Positions 29,844-37,661 of a DNA stretch of 44,684 nucleotides are shown here, piece by piece. The stretch is taken from the NCBI GenBank assembly GCA_046154665.1, contig JBJXFG010000009.1, positions 1 through 44,684 of the forward strand. The letters are read 5' to 3'. How positions within the stretch are numbered: the stretch's first letter is position 1; each line of letters starts with the position of its first letter. Source of the stretch: JAFLCM01 sp046154665 (GTDB lineage: Bacteria > Planctomycetota > Phycisphaerae > Phycisphaerales > UBA1924). The position numbers and the translations under genes are program-made. Under the pieces are notes generated by a model. The model was not told the origin of the DNA. It did no database searches and saw nothing but the letters and a program-made list of their open reading frames with translations.

Positions 29844-31049
29844 ATGACGGCCACCATCACCTTTGAAGAAGACTTGACCACCGCCTTTCAGGGGGTCAAG
29901 CGGTCGCTTTCTGAGATGCTCACGGCGTCCGGGGCCAACGTCTATTCGCCCGGCGAGTGCGCTCGCCGTCTGGGACTCAACCGCAACCTCACCTGGAAGC
30001 TCGCCAAGGTGCTCAGCGAGCCGAACATCTATACCGCGCTGCAGCACCTCCCCGGGGATGAGGGGCTGGAGATCGTGGTGACGTCGATGCGGCGGGTGGC
30101 CGTGGCGCCGGCGTTGATCGACGCCTTCACCACGTCGCTCGCGCGGTTTGATGAAGTCGTCAAGGTTCACTGCGGCGACCGCACCACGCTCGAACTCATC
30201 CTCGACAGCATGGGCGGTCAGGGCTCCGCCGAGCGGCTCGAGCAGTCGCGCAAGCTGGCGTTCCGCGGCAACAGCGGGCTGTGGGGCCTGCAGGCGCGGG
30301 TCCGCAGCACGACCACGCTTGTCGCCCCGAACCACGATGACCCTTCGATGATGGACCTGTGCATCGTCGGCGGCGTCATCGACTTTCGAAGGCTGCGCCC
30401 GGAGATCAACTGGCCGCTGTTCCGCCCCCGGCAGTACCGCGACGACGGCTCACCGATCGAACTGGGCCCGACGGAAGAGCCGGTGGACCTGTCGACGCTG
30501 GACCCGTCGACGCCGATGCTGATCCGCGATTTCTGCTCGGCGAACATGCCGGAGATCAAGGCCGTGCGGAGCCGTCTGGGGTGGGACTACGAGATGGGCG
30601 ACGGCCCGGTGGGCAACCTCGGGGCGTTCACCTGTTTCTTCGGGCGCATCGTGCGGAAGGCCGAATCGAAGTTCCGGTCGCCGGGGAACAAGTACTTTGA
30701 TTTGCTGTCGCACGTGACGATGCCGGCCGAGACGATGGTGTTCGACGTGCTGGTGCACAAAGACCTGCCGTGCCTGATGACGCCGAAGGTGATGCTGGTG
30801 GCGTCGACCGACGGCTCGAGCCCGGGTGATTCGGGGCGTTCGATCCCGCTGGAGGAGAGGCCGTTGGAACTGGCGGGCCGCCCGGCGATGCTGGGGACGT
30901 CACTGATCCCTCGGTACGAAGAGCTGGCGGGCCTGCTGTTCAAGCGGATGGGGCGTGAGGCGCGTGAGTTCCGGGCGTTGCGGCTGACGATCAAGTTCCC
31001 GCCGATGCACGCGGTGACGGTGCTGCGGAATGAGTTGCCCGAGGGGTGA
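29844..31049 (+). CDS. Conserved-looking unknown protein with N-terminal HTH-like segment
   Basis: The product is 401 aa and soluble. Residues 30-60 (SPGECARRLGLNRNLTWKLA) look like a helix-turn-helix. The rest is mixed alpha/beta: LEIVVTSMRRVAVAPALIDA, CIVGGVIDFRRLRPEINWPL, FDVLVHKDLPCLMTPKVMLV. No catalytic motif is recognised. ATG at 29844 is chosen over an upstream start at 29655 that would read through the operator-like inverted repeat. It is likely a DNA-binding regulator or an uncharacterised enzyme. Placement after the operator suggests regulated expression. Codon use matches the genome, so it is not obviously foreign. Confidence 0.8.
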   Translation: MTATITFEEDLTTAFQGVKRSLSEMLTASGANVYSPGECARRLGLNRNLTWKLAKVLSEPNIYTALQHLPGDEGLEIVVTSMRRVAVAPALIDAFTTSLARFDEVVKVHCGDRTTLELILDSMGGQGSAERLEQSRKLAFRGNSGLWGLQARVRSTTTLVAPNHDDPSMMDLCIVGGVIDFRRLRPEINWPLFRPRQYRDDGSPIELGPTEEPVDLSTLDPSTPMLIRDFCSANMPEIKAVRSRLGWDYEMGDGPVGNLGAFTCFFGRIVRKAESKFRSPGNKYFDLLSHVTMPAETMVFDVLVHKDLPCLMTPKVMLVASTDGSSPGDSGRSIPLEERPLELAGRPAMLGTSLIPRYEELAGLLFKRMGREAREFRALRLTIKFPPMHAVTVLRNELPEG

Positions 31050-31089
31050 GGGAAGGAATAGGGTTTGGGTTGTAAGGTGCGACACGAAC

Positions 31090-31229
31090 TCCAGGTGATA
31101 CCCTCGCGTTCGGTGCTCGTGCGCCGGCCCTCGCTTGCGCTTCGGGTTCGTTGACGGGCGTCGATCACGAACCCGAAGCGCAAGCGAGGGCCAGCGCACG
31201 GACACCGAGCACGCGGATATCGCCTGGGA
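31090..31229. repeat. Long inverted repeat, arms about 62 bp (CGCTTGCGCTTCGGG family)
   Basis: The left arm (about 31090-31152) and right arm (about 31166-31229) are near-perfect reverse complements around a 13-base loop. The core GCCCTCGCTTGCGCTTCGGG translates to the NPKRKRG-type peptide I recall from planctomycete genomes. It fills the space between the 29844 gene stop and the FkbM gene stop and would also serve as a bidirectional terminator. It encodes no transposase, so it is MITE-like. Confidence 0.85.
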
Positions 31230-31264
31230 TTCGCATCACCGCAGACCAGCCGATTCGTTCGTTT

Positions 31265-32149
31265 TCACCCGGGTCGATCAACCAGCGTGCCGGCACGCGC
31301 GATGAGTTCGGTTTCATCGGCCCGGATCAGCACAAGGTTTTCGGCGATGCGCCCGGCGCACACATAACCCTGGGATTCGACGAGCGTGCGGACCGTGGTG
31401 TCGGCGCCGTCGGACTTGTCTTCGACCACCAGCACGCGGGGGCGGTGCCGGCGCAGGTCGAAGCCGCGGAGCAGCGCCGCCTCGCCGCCTTCGACGTCGA
31501 TCACGGCGAAGTCGATCCCCGGGTGGCCGGGCGGTTCCTCCGAGAGCAGCGCGTTCATCGTGGTGCAGGGCACTTCGATGCTGGTCCGCGGGCCGCGGTC
31601 GCGCATGATCTTGCGGTGCCGATCGGTGGTCTCGACGTAGGACATCTTCTCGGAGCGTTCGCCCTGGCCCACCTGCGTGAGCGTGATGACGGCGGGGCAG
31701 CCGGGCTCGCTCAGCGCCGCGTGGACGGTGCGGCTGTTGGGCCTGGCCTTGGCGCACGCGGCGGCGCGGGCGGGCAGCGGCTCGATGAGCAGCCCGGTCC
31801 AGCCCAGGGCCTCGAAGGGGTAGGTGACGCTGTGGGTCACGCCGTCGAACGCGCCGACTTCGATGTACCGGCCCTCGATCGCGCCGCTAAAGAGGTGAAA
31901 GAGGAAGAGGTCTTCGCCGCTGCCGCTGGTGAAGCGGAAAGGGAGGCGCGGCGTTCGCCCCGCGCTGCGGAGCGCCTCGTGCGCGATCTGCTCGGCGTGG
32001 AGCACCGCCAGAGCGCGGACGCGGCGCTGCGCGGATTTCGCGGCGGCCTCGGCCTGCCGCACGCGCCGACGAAGCCGGCGCTGTTGCAACGCGAGCACGG
32101 CGCAGCCCACCGCACTCATCCCCGCGAGGAACATCGCGAGGACTTCCAT
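31265..32149 (-). CDS. FkbM family SAM-dependent methyltransferase
   Basis: It methylates an oxygen of a small molecule or sugar using S-adenosylmethionine. The 294-aa product has an N-terminal hydrophobic segment (4-22, LAMFLAGMSAVGCAVLALQ), then a helical basic stretch, and a Rossmann methyltransferase core from about 75. SAM motif I is YIEVGAFDGVTHSVTYPFEA, followed by GLLIEPLPARAAACAK. The FkbM hallmark is IDFAVIDVEGGEAALLRGFD (about 213-232). The N-terminal membrane helix suggests action at the cytoplasmic membrane, for example on lipid-linked glycans. It begins five bases after the citrate synthase stop, so both share a transcript, although their functions are unrelated. Confidence 0.9.
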   Translation of the reverse strand: MEVLAMFLAGMSAVGCAVLALQQRRLRRRVRQAEAAAKSAQRRVRALAVLHAEQIAHEALRSAGRTPRLPFRFTSGSGEDLFLFHLFSGAIEGRYIEVGAFDGVTHSVTYPFEALGWTGLLIEPLPARAAACAKARPNSRTVHAALSEPGCPAVITLTQVGQGERSEKMSYVETTDRHRKIMRDRGPRTSIEVPCTTMNALLSEEPPGHPGIDFAVIDVEGGEAALLRGFDLRRHRPRVLVVEDKSDGADTTVRTLVESQGYVCAGRIAENLVLIRADETELIARAGTLVDRPG

Positions 32150-32153
32150 CGGC

Positions 32154-33284
32154 TTACCGCTTGCTCATCGGCGTATAGGCAACGTCGTGGGGGCCAACGT
32201 AATCTGCGTCGGGGCGAAAGAGGCGGTTGTCGCCCAGCTGCTCGATGATGTGCCCCGACCACCCGGCGATCCGGCCCACCACAAACATCGGCGTGAACAG
32301 GTCCAGCCTCAGACCGATGCAGTGGTACGTCGTCGCCGAATAGAAATCGACGTTGGGGTAAATCCCCTTGGCGGCGACGGCGTTCTCCATCACCTCTTCG
32401 ATCTTGTGGCTCTTCTCGTACAGCCCCGAGTTCCCGGTGTCGTCGGCCAGCTGCTTGGCCAGCACCTTCAGGTGCGTCGCGCGCGGGTCGTACGACTTGT
32501 AGATCCGGTGCCCGAAGCCCATGATCTTGTCCTTCTTCGCCAGCTTGTCGAGCACATACTTCTCAGCGGCGGCGACGGTCGGGATCTCGTTGAGCATCAC
32601 CATGACGCCCTCGTTGGCCCCGCCGTGGAGCGGCCCGCGGAGGCTGCCGGTGGCGCCCGTCAACGCCGAGTAGATGTCGCTCTGGGTCGATGCGATGACG
32701 CGGGCGGTGAAGGTCGAGTTGTTGAGCCCGTGGTCGGCGTGCAGGATCAGGCAGACGTCGAGCGCGCGGGCCATCGTCGGCGTCGGACGCTGCCCGTTGA
32801 GCATGTACAGGAAGTTCTCGGCGATGCCCAGCTTGGGGTCGGGCTTCACCAGCGGCAACCCGCGGCGGTGACGGTCGAAGTACGCGAGGATCGTCGCCGA
32901 GCACGCCAGGGCCTTGAGGGCTTTCTCGCGCAGACTGGCGGCGTCGATCTTGTTCGGGGCCGCGTCGTAGAGGCCCAGCGCCGAGATCATGGTCCGCATG
33001 ACGTGCATGGGCTGCGCGTCTTTGGGCATGGCCTCGAGCAGCTTCATGAGGGCCGCGGGCGGCTCGTAGTTGGCGCGGATGGCGGACTCGAACTCGGAAA
33101 GCTCGCCCTGGTTCGGAAGGCGCAGGTTCCACAAGAGGTAGACGGTTTCCTCGAAGGTGGAATGGCTGGCGAGTTCGCCCACCGGGATGCCCACAAACTC
33201 GAGCACGCCGCGTTCCCCATCAATAAAGGAGAGGCGGGTTTCGGCGGCAACGACACCTTCGAGGCCTTTGACGGCGAGAGCCAT
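32154..33284 (-). CDS. gltA: Citrate synthase
   Basis: It condenses acetyl-CoA with oxaloacetate to citrate, the TCA entry step. At 376 aa it is the short (Gram-positive/archaeal-like) type rather than the hexameric E. coli form. Substrate and catalytic landmarks are LHADHGLNNSTFTARV (catalytic His), GPLHGGANEGVM with its catalytic His, and MGFGHRIYKSYDPRA with oxaloacetate-binding His/Arg. The final catalytic Asp lies in YPNVDFYSA. ATG at 33284 is chosen. A good promoter lies 70-100 bases upstream, and the FkbM gene follows five bases after the stop. Confidence 0.97.
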   Translation of the reverse strand: MALAVKGLEGVVAAETRLSFIDGERGVLEFVGIPVGELASHSTFEETVYLLWNLRLPNQGELSEFESAIRANYEPPAALMKLLEAMPKDAQPMHVMRTMISALGLYDAAPNKIDAASLREKALKALACSATILAYFDRHRRGLPLVKPDPKLGIAENFLYMLNGQRPTPTMARALDVCLILHADHGLNNSTFTARVIASTQSDIYSALTGATGSLRGPLHGGANEGVMVMLNEIPTVAAAEKYVLDKLAKKDKIMGFGHRIYKSYDPRATHLKVLAKQLADDTGNSGLYEKSHKIEEVMENAVAAKGIYPNVDFYSATTYHCIGLRLDLFTPMFVVGRIAGWSGHIIEQLGDNRLFRPDADYVGPHDVAYTPMSKR

Positions 33285-33354
33285 GGGCAGGAAACCTTGG
33301 GGCTAGTTTGGTTGCGGTGATCGTGCCCGACCGACGGTTGGCCGGGAAGAACGG

Positions 33355-33383
33355 ACTATAGAGGTGCCGGTGTTGTCGGACAA
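33355..33383 (-). promoter_or_regulatory. Sigma-70-like promoter for gltA-fkbM
   Basis: The minus strand reads TTGTCC (33378-33383), 17 bases, TATAGT (33355-33360). The predicted start near 33348 gives a leader of about 64 bases before the citrate synthase ATG. Confidence 0.6.
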
Positions 33384-33403
33384 TGTGGGGGGGCTTGAGG
33401 GAA

Positions 33404-33532
33404 GGGTCCGGGGATCGGGGTTCGGGGTTCGGATTTGGGGTGTCCCGAGTCGGGGTTGGCTCAGGCGTCTGCCGTACGCTCTCAGGGATTACAGAACTTG
33501 AAGCCCGAACCCTGAACCCCGATCCCCGAACC
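33404..33532. repeat. G-rich array facing its reverse complement (GGGGATCGGGGTTC units)
   Basis: The left arm (about 33404-33442) contains GGGGATCGGGGTTCGGGGTT. The right arm (about 33497-33532) contains CCTGAACCCCGATCCCCGAA. The spacer is about 55 bases. It lies between the divergent citrate synthase promoter and the guanine deaminase start at 33554. The units differ from, but are arranged like, the GTGGTCGA arrays. Confidence 0.75.
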
Positions 33533-33553
33533 AAGCGTCGCTCTCCGCCCGCG

Positions 33554-34822
33554 ATGATCCTCCACGGCCGCCTGCTCATCGACCCCGCTTCGCCTGCCCA
33601 GTTGGGCTGGGTACGGGTCGAGCACGGGCGGATCGCCGAGATGGGCGAGGGGGACCTGCCCGCCGGCATGGGGCCGCCGGCACACGGGGGGGCGTCGCAC
33701 GTCATCACCCCGGCGTTTTTCGATGCTCACTGCCACCTGCCTCAGACCGACAGCGTGGGGGTCGATGGGTTGCCGCTGCTGGAGTGGTTGAACCGCGCGG
33801 TGTTCCCCGCCGAGATGTGGTGGGGGCGCGGGGCGGCGCCGCACATGGCGATGACCGCCGTGCGCCGGCACCAGCGCGAAGGCACGGCGGGCATCGCGGC
33901 GTACCTCACGAGCCACGGGGCCATCAACCGCGAAGTACTGACGATGCTGGCCGCCAAGACGCCGATGCGCTTCATCGCTGGACGCGTCGGCATGGACCGA
34001 TTGGCACCGGAAGAGCTGCTGGAAGAAGATTGGGATCGCGTGCGGCAGCGCCCGGTGCGGCCGTGCGTGCTGCCGAAGGTGGGGAACGATCTGCCGGGGT
34101 TGCCGCAGCGGCATGTGGTATCGGGCAACCCGCGCTTCGCGGTGACGTGCTCGGAGGAACTGTTGGCGGAGTTCGGTTGGTGGGTGAAAGACAACGCCAC
34201 GGGGGTGAAGGACGGGCCATGGATTCAAACGCACCTGAGCGAGAGCCCCGATGAACTGGCGAAGATCATGGAGCTGTTCCCTCCCCCCCGCGACCGCGAC
34301 TACACCAGCGTGTACGACCGCTTCGGCCTGCTCACCGAGCGCACCCTGCTGGCCCACGCGATCCACCTCAGTGACGACGAACGGGCCCTGATCGCCGCGC
34401 GAAGGAGCATCGTCGTCCACTGCCCCACGGCGAACCTGTTCCTGCAGTCCGGCCTGTTCAACCTCGACAAGGCCCGCGAGTTCGGGCTGCGGGTGGCGCT
34501 GGGGTCGGACATCGCGGGCGGGCCGGATGTGGCGATGCCGCGGGTTGCCCGTGCGATGATCGAGACGGCGAAGGTTCGAAGGATGGTGCGGCGCGCCGGC
34601 GAGCCGAGCGTGCGCATCCCGACGCCGGCGGAAGCTTGGTCGATGATCACCCGCGAAAACGCCGAGATGCTGGGATGGGGCGACTGCGGGCGGCTCGAAG
34701 TAAACGCGACGGCGGCGCTCCTCGTGCTGCGCGTCCCGGAGACGTGGCTCGACGAGCACCTGGTGGGGCGGCTGATCTATGGGTGGGATGCTTCGTTGAT
34801 CGAGGCGCGGGTGGGGCTTTGA
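33554..34822 (+). CDS. guaD: Guanine deaminase-like amidohydrolase
   Basis: It converts guanine to xanthine in purine salvage. The 422-aa protein has the amidohydrolase metal motif FDAHCHLPQTDSVG (near 60), WLNRAVFPAE typical of guanine deaminases, and THLSESPDELAKIMELFP with the zinc His. YTSVYDRFGLLTERTLLAHA carries the next His. VVHCPTANLFLQSGLFNLDK follows, and the metal/catalytic Asp lies in ALGSDIAGGPDVAM. These match guanine deaminase better than cytosine deaminase or TrzA-type enzymes. ATG at 33554 is chosen; the in-frame region upstream is the inverted G-rich array. No purine transporter is adjacent. Confidence 0.88.
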   Translation: MILHGRLLIDPASPAQLGWVRVEHGRIAEMGEGDLPAGMGPPAHGGASHVITPAFFDAHCHLPQTDSVGVDGLPLLEWLNRAVFPAEMWWGRGAAPHMAMTAVRRHQREGTAGIAAYLTSHGAINREVLTMLAAKTPMRFIAGRVGMDRLAPEELLEEDWDRVRQRPVRPCVLPKVGNDLPGLPQRHVVSGNPRFAVTCSEELLAEFGWWVKDNATGVKDGPWIQTHLSESPDELAKIMELFPPPRDRDYTSVYDRFGLLTERTLLAHAIHLSDDERALIAARRSIVVHCPTANLFLQSGLFNLDKAREFGLRVALGSDIAGGPDVAMPRVARAMIETAKVRRMVRRAGEPSVRIPTPAEAWSMITRENAEMLGWGDCGRLEVNATAALLVLRVPETWLDEHLVGRLIYGWDASLIEARVGL

Positions 34823-34858
34823 TGGCGCGTTGTCAGCTGAGCGCGCGCTGAAGCGTTC

Positions 34859-34965
34859 GAGGGTATAGGGGATAGGGTTTAGGGGATGGCGATGCGGTTG
34901 CCTTGAGCGTGGGTGTGGGTCAGGTCGGCGCGCCACACCCTACCCCCTATCCCCTAAACCCCCGA
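34859..34965. repeat. Telomere-like G-rich array facing its reverse complement (GGGATAGGGTTTAGG units)
   Basis: The left arm (about 34859-34888) carries GGGATAGGGTTTAGGGGAT. The right arm (about 34936-34965) carries CCTACCCCCTATCCCCTAAA. The spacer is about 47 bases. It lies between the convergent guanine deaminase and sigma factor genes. G-runs of three to four every six to seven bases make a G-quadruplex plausible. Confidence 0.75.
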
Positions 34966-35016
34966 GAACATGCACCGGATGCCGCGGCGTGTGATCGGTC
35001 GAATCGAACGTCGCGC

Positions 35017-35667
35017 TCAACCTTGACTAAAGAACTGACTCGGCGACCCCATCAGCTCGCGCAGCCGGTCGTGGGCCCGGGCCCGCATCATGTACACCGC
35101 GCCGTGGCTCTTCTTCACCGTTGAGGCCGTCTCTTCGATCGACTTGCCCTGCAGGTCGTACATGCGGATGACGGTGGCGTAGTCGGTGGGCATCTCTTTC
35201 AAGGCGCGTTCCATCGCGCTCTCGGCTTCGTCTTGGGCCATGACGCGGCTGGGTGTGGTGTTGGTGGCACCGAGCATCTCGATGAACGCTGCCGACGTCG
35301 AAGACGAGCGGGCGGCCTGGGCGCGTTTTCGTGGGTCGGGGCGTTTGTCGGCTTCGAGGGCTCGGATGGCGTCGCGGAGGTTGTTGTCGGCGATGCGGCG
35401 CAGCCACGCCGTGAAGCCCTGCACGGTGCGGTTCTGCAGGACGTGGATGTGCGAGAAGGCCTCGACGAAAGTGACCTGCATGACGTCGTCCTCATCGAGG
35501 GCCGACTGCCAGTGCTTCCCGATGGAGTGCTTGATGTGGGTGCGGACGTCGTTCGAGTGGCGTCCGAGGAGCTCGGAGAGGGCGTCCTCATCGCCGCCGG
35601 CGGCACGCTGGACGATGGCGTCGATTGGGTCGGGGGTGCTGGGGCTTGCGGCGGCTGGGGAGGACAT
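35017..35667 (-). CDS. ECF-type RNA polymerase sigma factor
   Basis: This alternative sigma factor of 216 aa directs polymerase to a specific promoter set. Sigma region 2 spans about 20-100 (DEDALSELLGRHSNDVRTHI, DEDDVMQVTFVEAFSHIHVL, TVQGFTAWLRRIADNNLRDA). A Ser/Ala/Arg-rich linker (105-140) is followed by region 4 (about 145-205; ALKEMPTDYATVIRMYDLQG, SIEETASTVKKSHGAVYMMR). No anti-sigma gene is adjacent. The linker is longer than in typical ECFs and may carry a regulatory site. Such ECFs are abundant in planctomycetes. The regulon is unknown. Confidence 0.92.
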   Translation of the reverse strand: MSSPAAASPSTPDPIDAIVQRAAGGDEDALSELLGRHSNDVRTHIKHSIGKHWQSALDEDDVMQVTFVEAFSHIHVLQNRTVQGFTAWLRRIADNNLRDAIRALEADKRPDPRKRAQAARSSSTSAAFIEMLGATNTTPSRVMAQDEAESAMERALKEMPTDYATVIRMYDLQGKSIEETASTVKKSHGAVYMMRARAHDRLRELMGSPSQFFSQG

Positions 35668-35777
35668 GTTCGCCCTTTCGGGAGAGGTACGGGTATATCA
35701 CGCGGCGAAATCATCCTATGTGATCAGCCTTCGCGGCAGAACATGAACCCCGCCCGACCGATAGCCGTACACTATGG

Positions 35778-35838
35778 CGGTGCGGCAGGCTTCCAGCCTG
35801 CCTCTGATCCGATTGGCTGGCCGGAAGCCTGCCTCGCC
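35778..35838. repeat. GGCAGGC repeat doublet in the leader of the vWA operon
   Basis: GCGGCAGGCTTCCAGCCTGC is followed after a short spacer by GGCTGGCCGGAAGCCTGCC, an inverted partner. It ends 20 bases before the ATG at 35859, so it would lie in the 5' leader of the operon mRNA if transcription starts upstream. Related copies are at 2658-2681 and 41466-41524. Confidence 0.75.
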
Positions 35839-35858
35839 GATTCTCTGGGAGCCCCGCA

Positions 35859-37661
35859 ATGAGCGAGATCGACCGCGTTCTCCGCCGAGCCTCGTGGCGA
35901 CTTGCCTTGGGTGACGCCCTGAAGCACCTGGTCTTCTGCCTCGCGGCGGCGGCGGGCGGGATGGTGCTGCTCCGCCTGGCGCAGAAAGTCCTCGGGCTCA
36001 TCGTTGATTGGAGCTGGGCGTGGGTGATCGCCGGGGCCGTCGCGGTCGCGGCGGCGGCGGTGTGGACGGTGCTCTCGCGCCCGGGCCGTCTGGCGGTGGC
36101 GCGGAGGGTCGATGAGTCGGCGCAGCTGCGCGAGGCGTTGTCGACGGCGCTGTGCGTGCGCGGCGGCGACGACGCGTGGAGCAAGGCGGCGGTCGAATAT
36201 GCCGGCGGCGTGGCGCGGCGTGTGGTGGTGCGGGATGCGATTCCCGTGCGCGTGCCGCGCTGGTGGGGTGCGCCGGTGCTGCTCACCGGTCTGTTTTTCC
36301 TGGTGGGATTGCTGCCGCAGTGGGACGTGCTGAGCGTGATCTCGGGCCGCGAGGCGGTGAAGCAAGCGCAGGCGGAAGTGATCGAGGCCAAGGCGCAGGT
36401 TCAGGACATGAACGACGCGCTGAAAGAGCAGCTCGCCAAGGTGGATGAGAAACTCGGTGCCGAGGAGCCGCCCGAAGCGCCCAAAGGCCCGGACGAAGCG
36501 CCGACCGCCGAGGATGTGCGCCGCGATCAGGTGAAGAAGCTGACGGCCATTGATGAGCGATTGAACGAGTTGCGATCGGGCGATCAGGCCCGGGCGATGG
36601 ACGAACTCAAGGAACGTCTCGCGGAACTGCGTCAGCCCAGCGAGGCTTCGCCGCAGGAGATGCAGGACTTCGCCAAGGCGCTGCAGCGCGGCGACCTGAA
36701 AGGCGCGGGGGCGGAACTGACCAAGCTGATGGAGAAATCGGCGTCGGGCAAGCTGTCGCCGGACCAGCAGAAGGCGCTGGAGAAGGCCATGAAGTCGATG
36801 GCCGACCAGCTCAAGCAACTCGCCGAAGACAAGCAGAAACTCGAGCAGATGCTCAACGACATGGGGCTTGACAAGAAGCTCGCGTCGGACCCCGAGGGGC
36901 TGAAAAAGGCGCTCGAGAACGCCAAGCACCTCACCAACGAGCAGCGTCAGCAGGCGCAGAAGGCGGCCCAATCTCAGAAGGAGACGTCGAAGAAGCTCAA
37001 CGAGATGGCCAAGGCGTGCGAGAAGTGTGCGCAGCCGGGCAAGAGCGGGCAGCAGGGCGGCAAGAGCGGCGCCGGCCAGATGGGCGAGCTGTCGGACCAG
37101 ATGAGCGAGCTTGAGATGCTCGAGATGAAGATGAACGAGATGGATCTGGCGCAGTCCACGGTCAAAGCGCAGCTGCAGCAACTCGGCCAGTGCATGAGCC
37201 AGGGCAACCAACCCGGCAAGGGCGGATCGCAGGCCAGCAACAACCAGAACTGGAAGAATGGCCCGCGCGGGAACTCGCCGGGGCGGGCCAACGGCGGTCG
37301 CGGACGCTCCGTCGAAGACGACTTCGAACTCAACAAGCAGCGCGTCAAGGGGCCCAACCAGGGCGGGCCGATCATCGGCAGCGAAGTGGTTGAAGACGGC
37401 GAACAGATCCGCGGCGAGGCCCGCCAGGCCTTCGAGGGCGCGGTGGCGTCGGGCCAGAAGAAGGCCAGCGAAGCGATTGAGAACAAGCAGGTGCCGCGGG
37501 AGTATCAGGACGCGGTGAAGAACTACTTCGGGCGTCTTGAGAAGCGGGCCAAGCCGACGAAGTCTGGTGATGGCAAGGCGGTCGAGGGCGAAGCGCCCGC
37601 TGCCCAGCCCGCACCCGCTCCGGCTGAGAAGGACGCCGAACCCGCCGCGGAGAAGAAGTGA
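35859..37661 (+). CDS. Large membrane-anchored coiled-coil protein heading the vWA operon
   Basis: The 600-aa protein has hydrophobic helices near 20-38, 51-69 and 128-152 (LLTGLFFLVGLLPQWDVLSV). A very long charged coiled coil follows (about 165-395; AKAQVQDMNDALKEQLAKVD, ADQLKQLAEDKQKLEQMLND). A Gly/Gln/Asn-rich segment (400-480) and a helical tail complete it. It resembles the DUF4175-like proteins found beside vWA/Bat genes in planctomycetes, where a structural or scaffolding role has been suggested; I infer the same. It is the first gene of a coupled operon: its TGA overlaps the GTG of the next gene (GTGA). A repeat sits in its leader. Confidence 0.85.
   Translation: MSEIDRVLRRASWRLALGDALKHLVFCLAAAAGGMVLLRLAQKVLGLIVDWSWAWVIAGAVAVAAAAVWTVLSRPGRLAVARRVDESAQLREALSTALCVRGGDDAWSKAAVEYAGGVARRVVVRDAIPVRVPRWWGAPVLLTGLFFLVGLLPQWDVLSVISGREAVKQAQAEVIEAKAQVQDMNDALKEQLAKVDEKLGAEEPPEAPKGPDEAPTAEDVRRDQVKKLTAIDERLNELRSGDQARAMDELKERLAELRQPSEASPQEMQDFAKALQRGDLKGAGAELTKLMEKSASGKLSPDQQKALEKAMKSMADQLKQLAEDKQKLEQMLNDMGLDKKLASDPEGLKKALENAKHLTNEQRQQAQKAAQSQKETSKKLNEMAKACEKCAQPGKSGQQGGKSGAGQMGELSDQMSELEMLEMKMNEMDLAQSTVKAQLQQLGQCMSQGNQPGKGGSQASNNQNWKNGPRGNSPGRANGGRGRSVEDDFELNKQRVKGPNQGGPIIGSEVVEDGEQIRGEARQAFEGAVASGQKKASEAIENKQVPREYQDAVKNYFGRLEKRAKPTKSGDGKAVEGEAPAAQPAPAPAEKDAEPAAEKK

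Noticed and set aside
31151..32248. Plus-strand frame beginning in the NPKRKRG-type repeat
   Set aside because: It starts in repeat DNA and is antisense to the FkbM methyltransferase gene.
33482..34936. Minus-strand frame opposite guanine deaminase
   Set aside because: It is Arg/His/Pro-rich shadow of a well-supported gene on the other strand.
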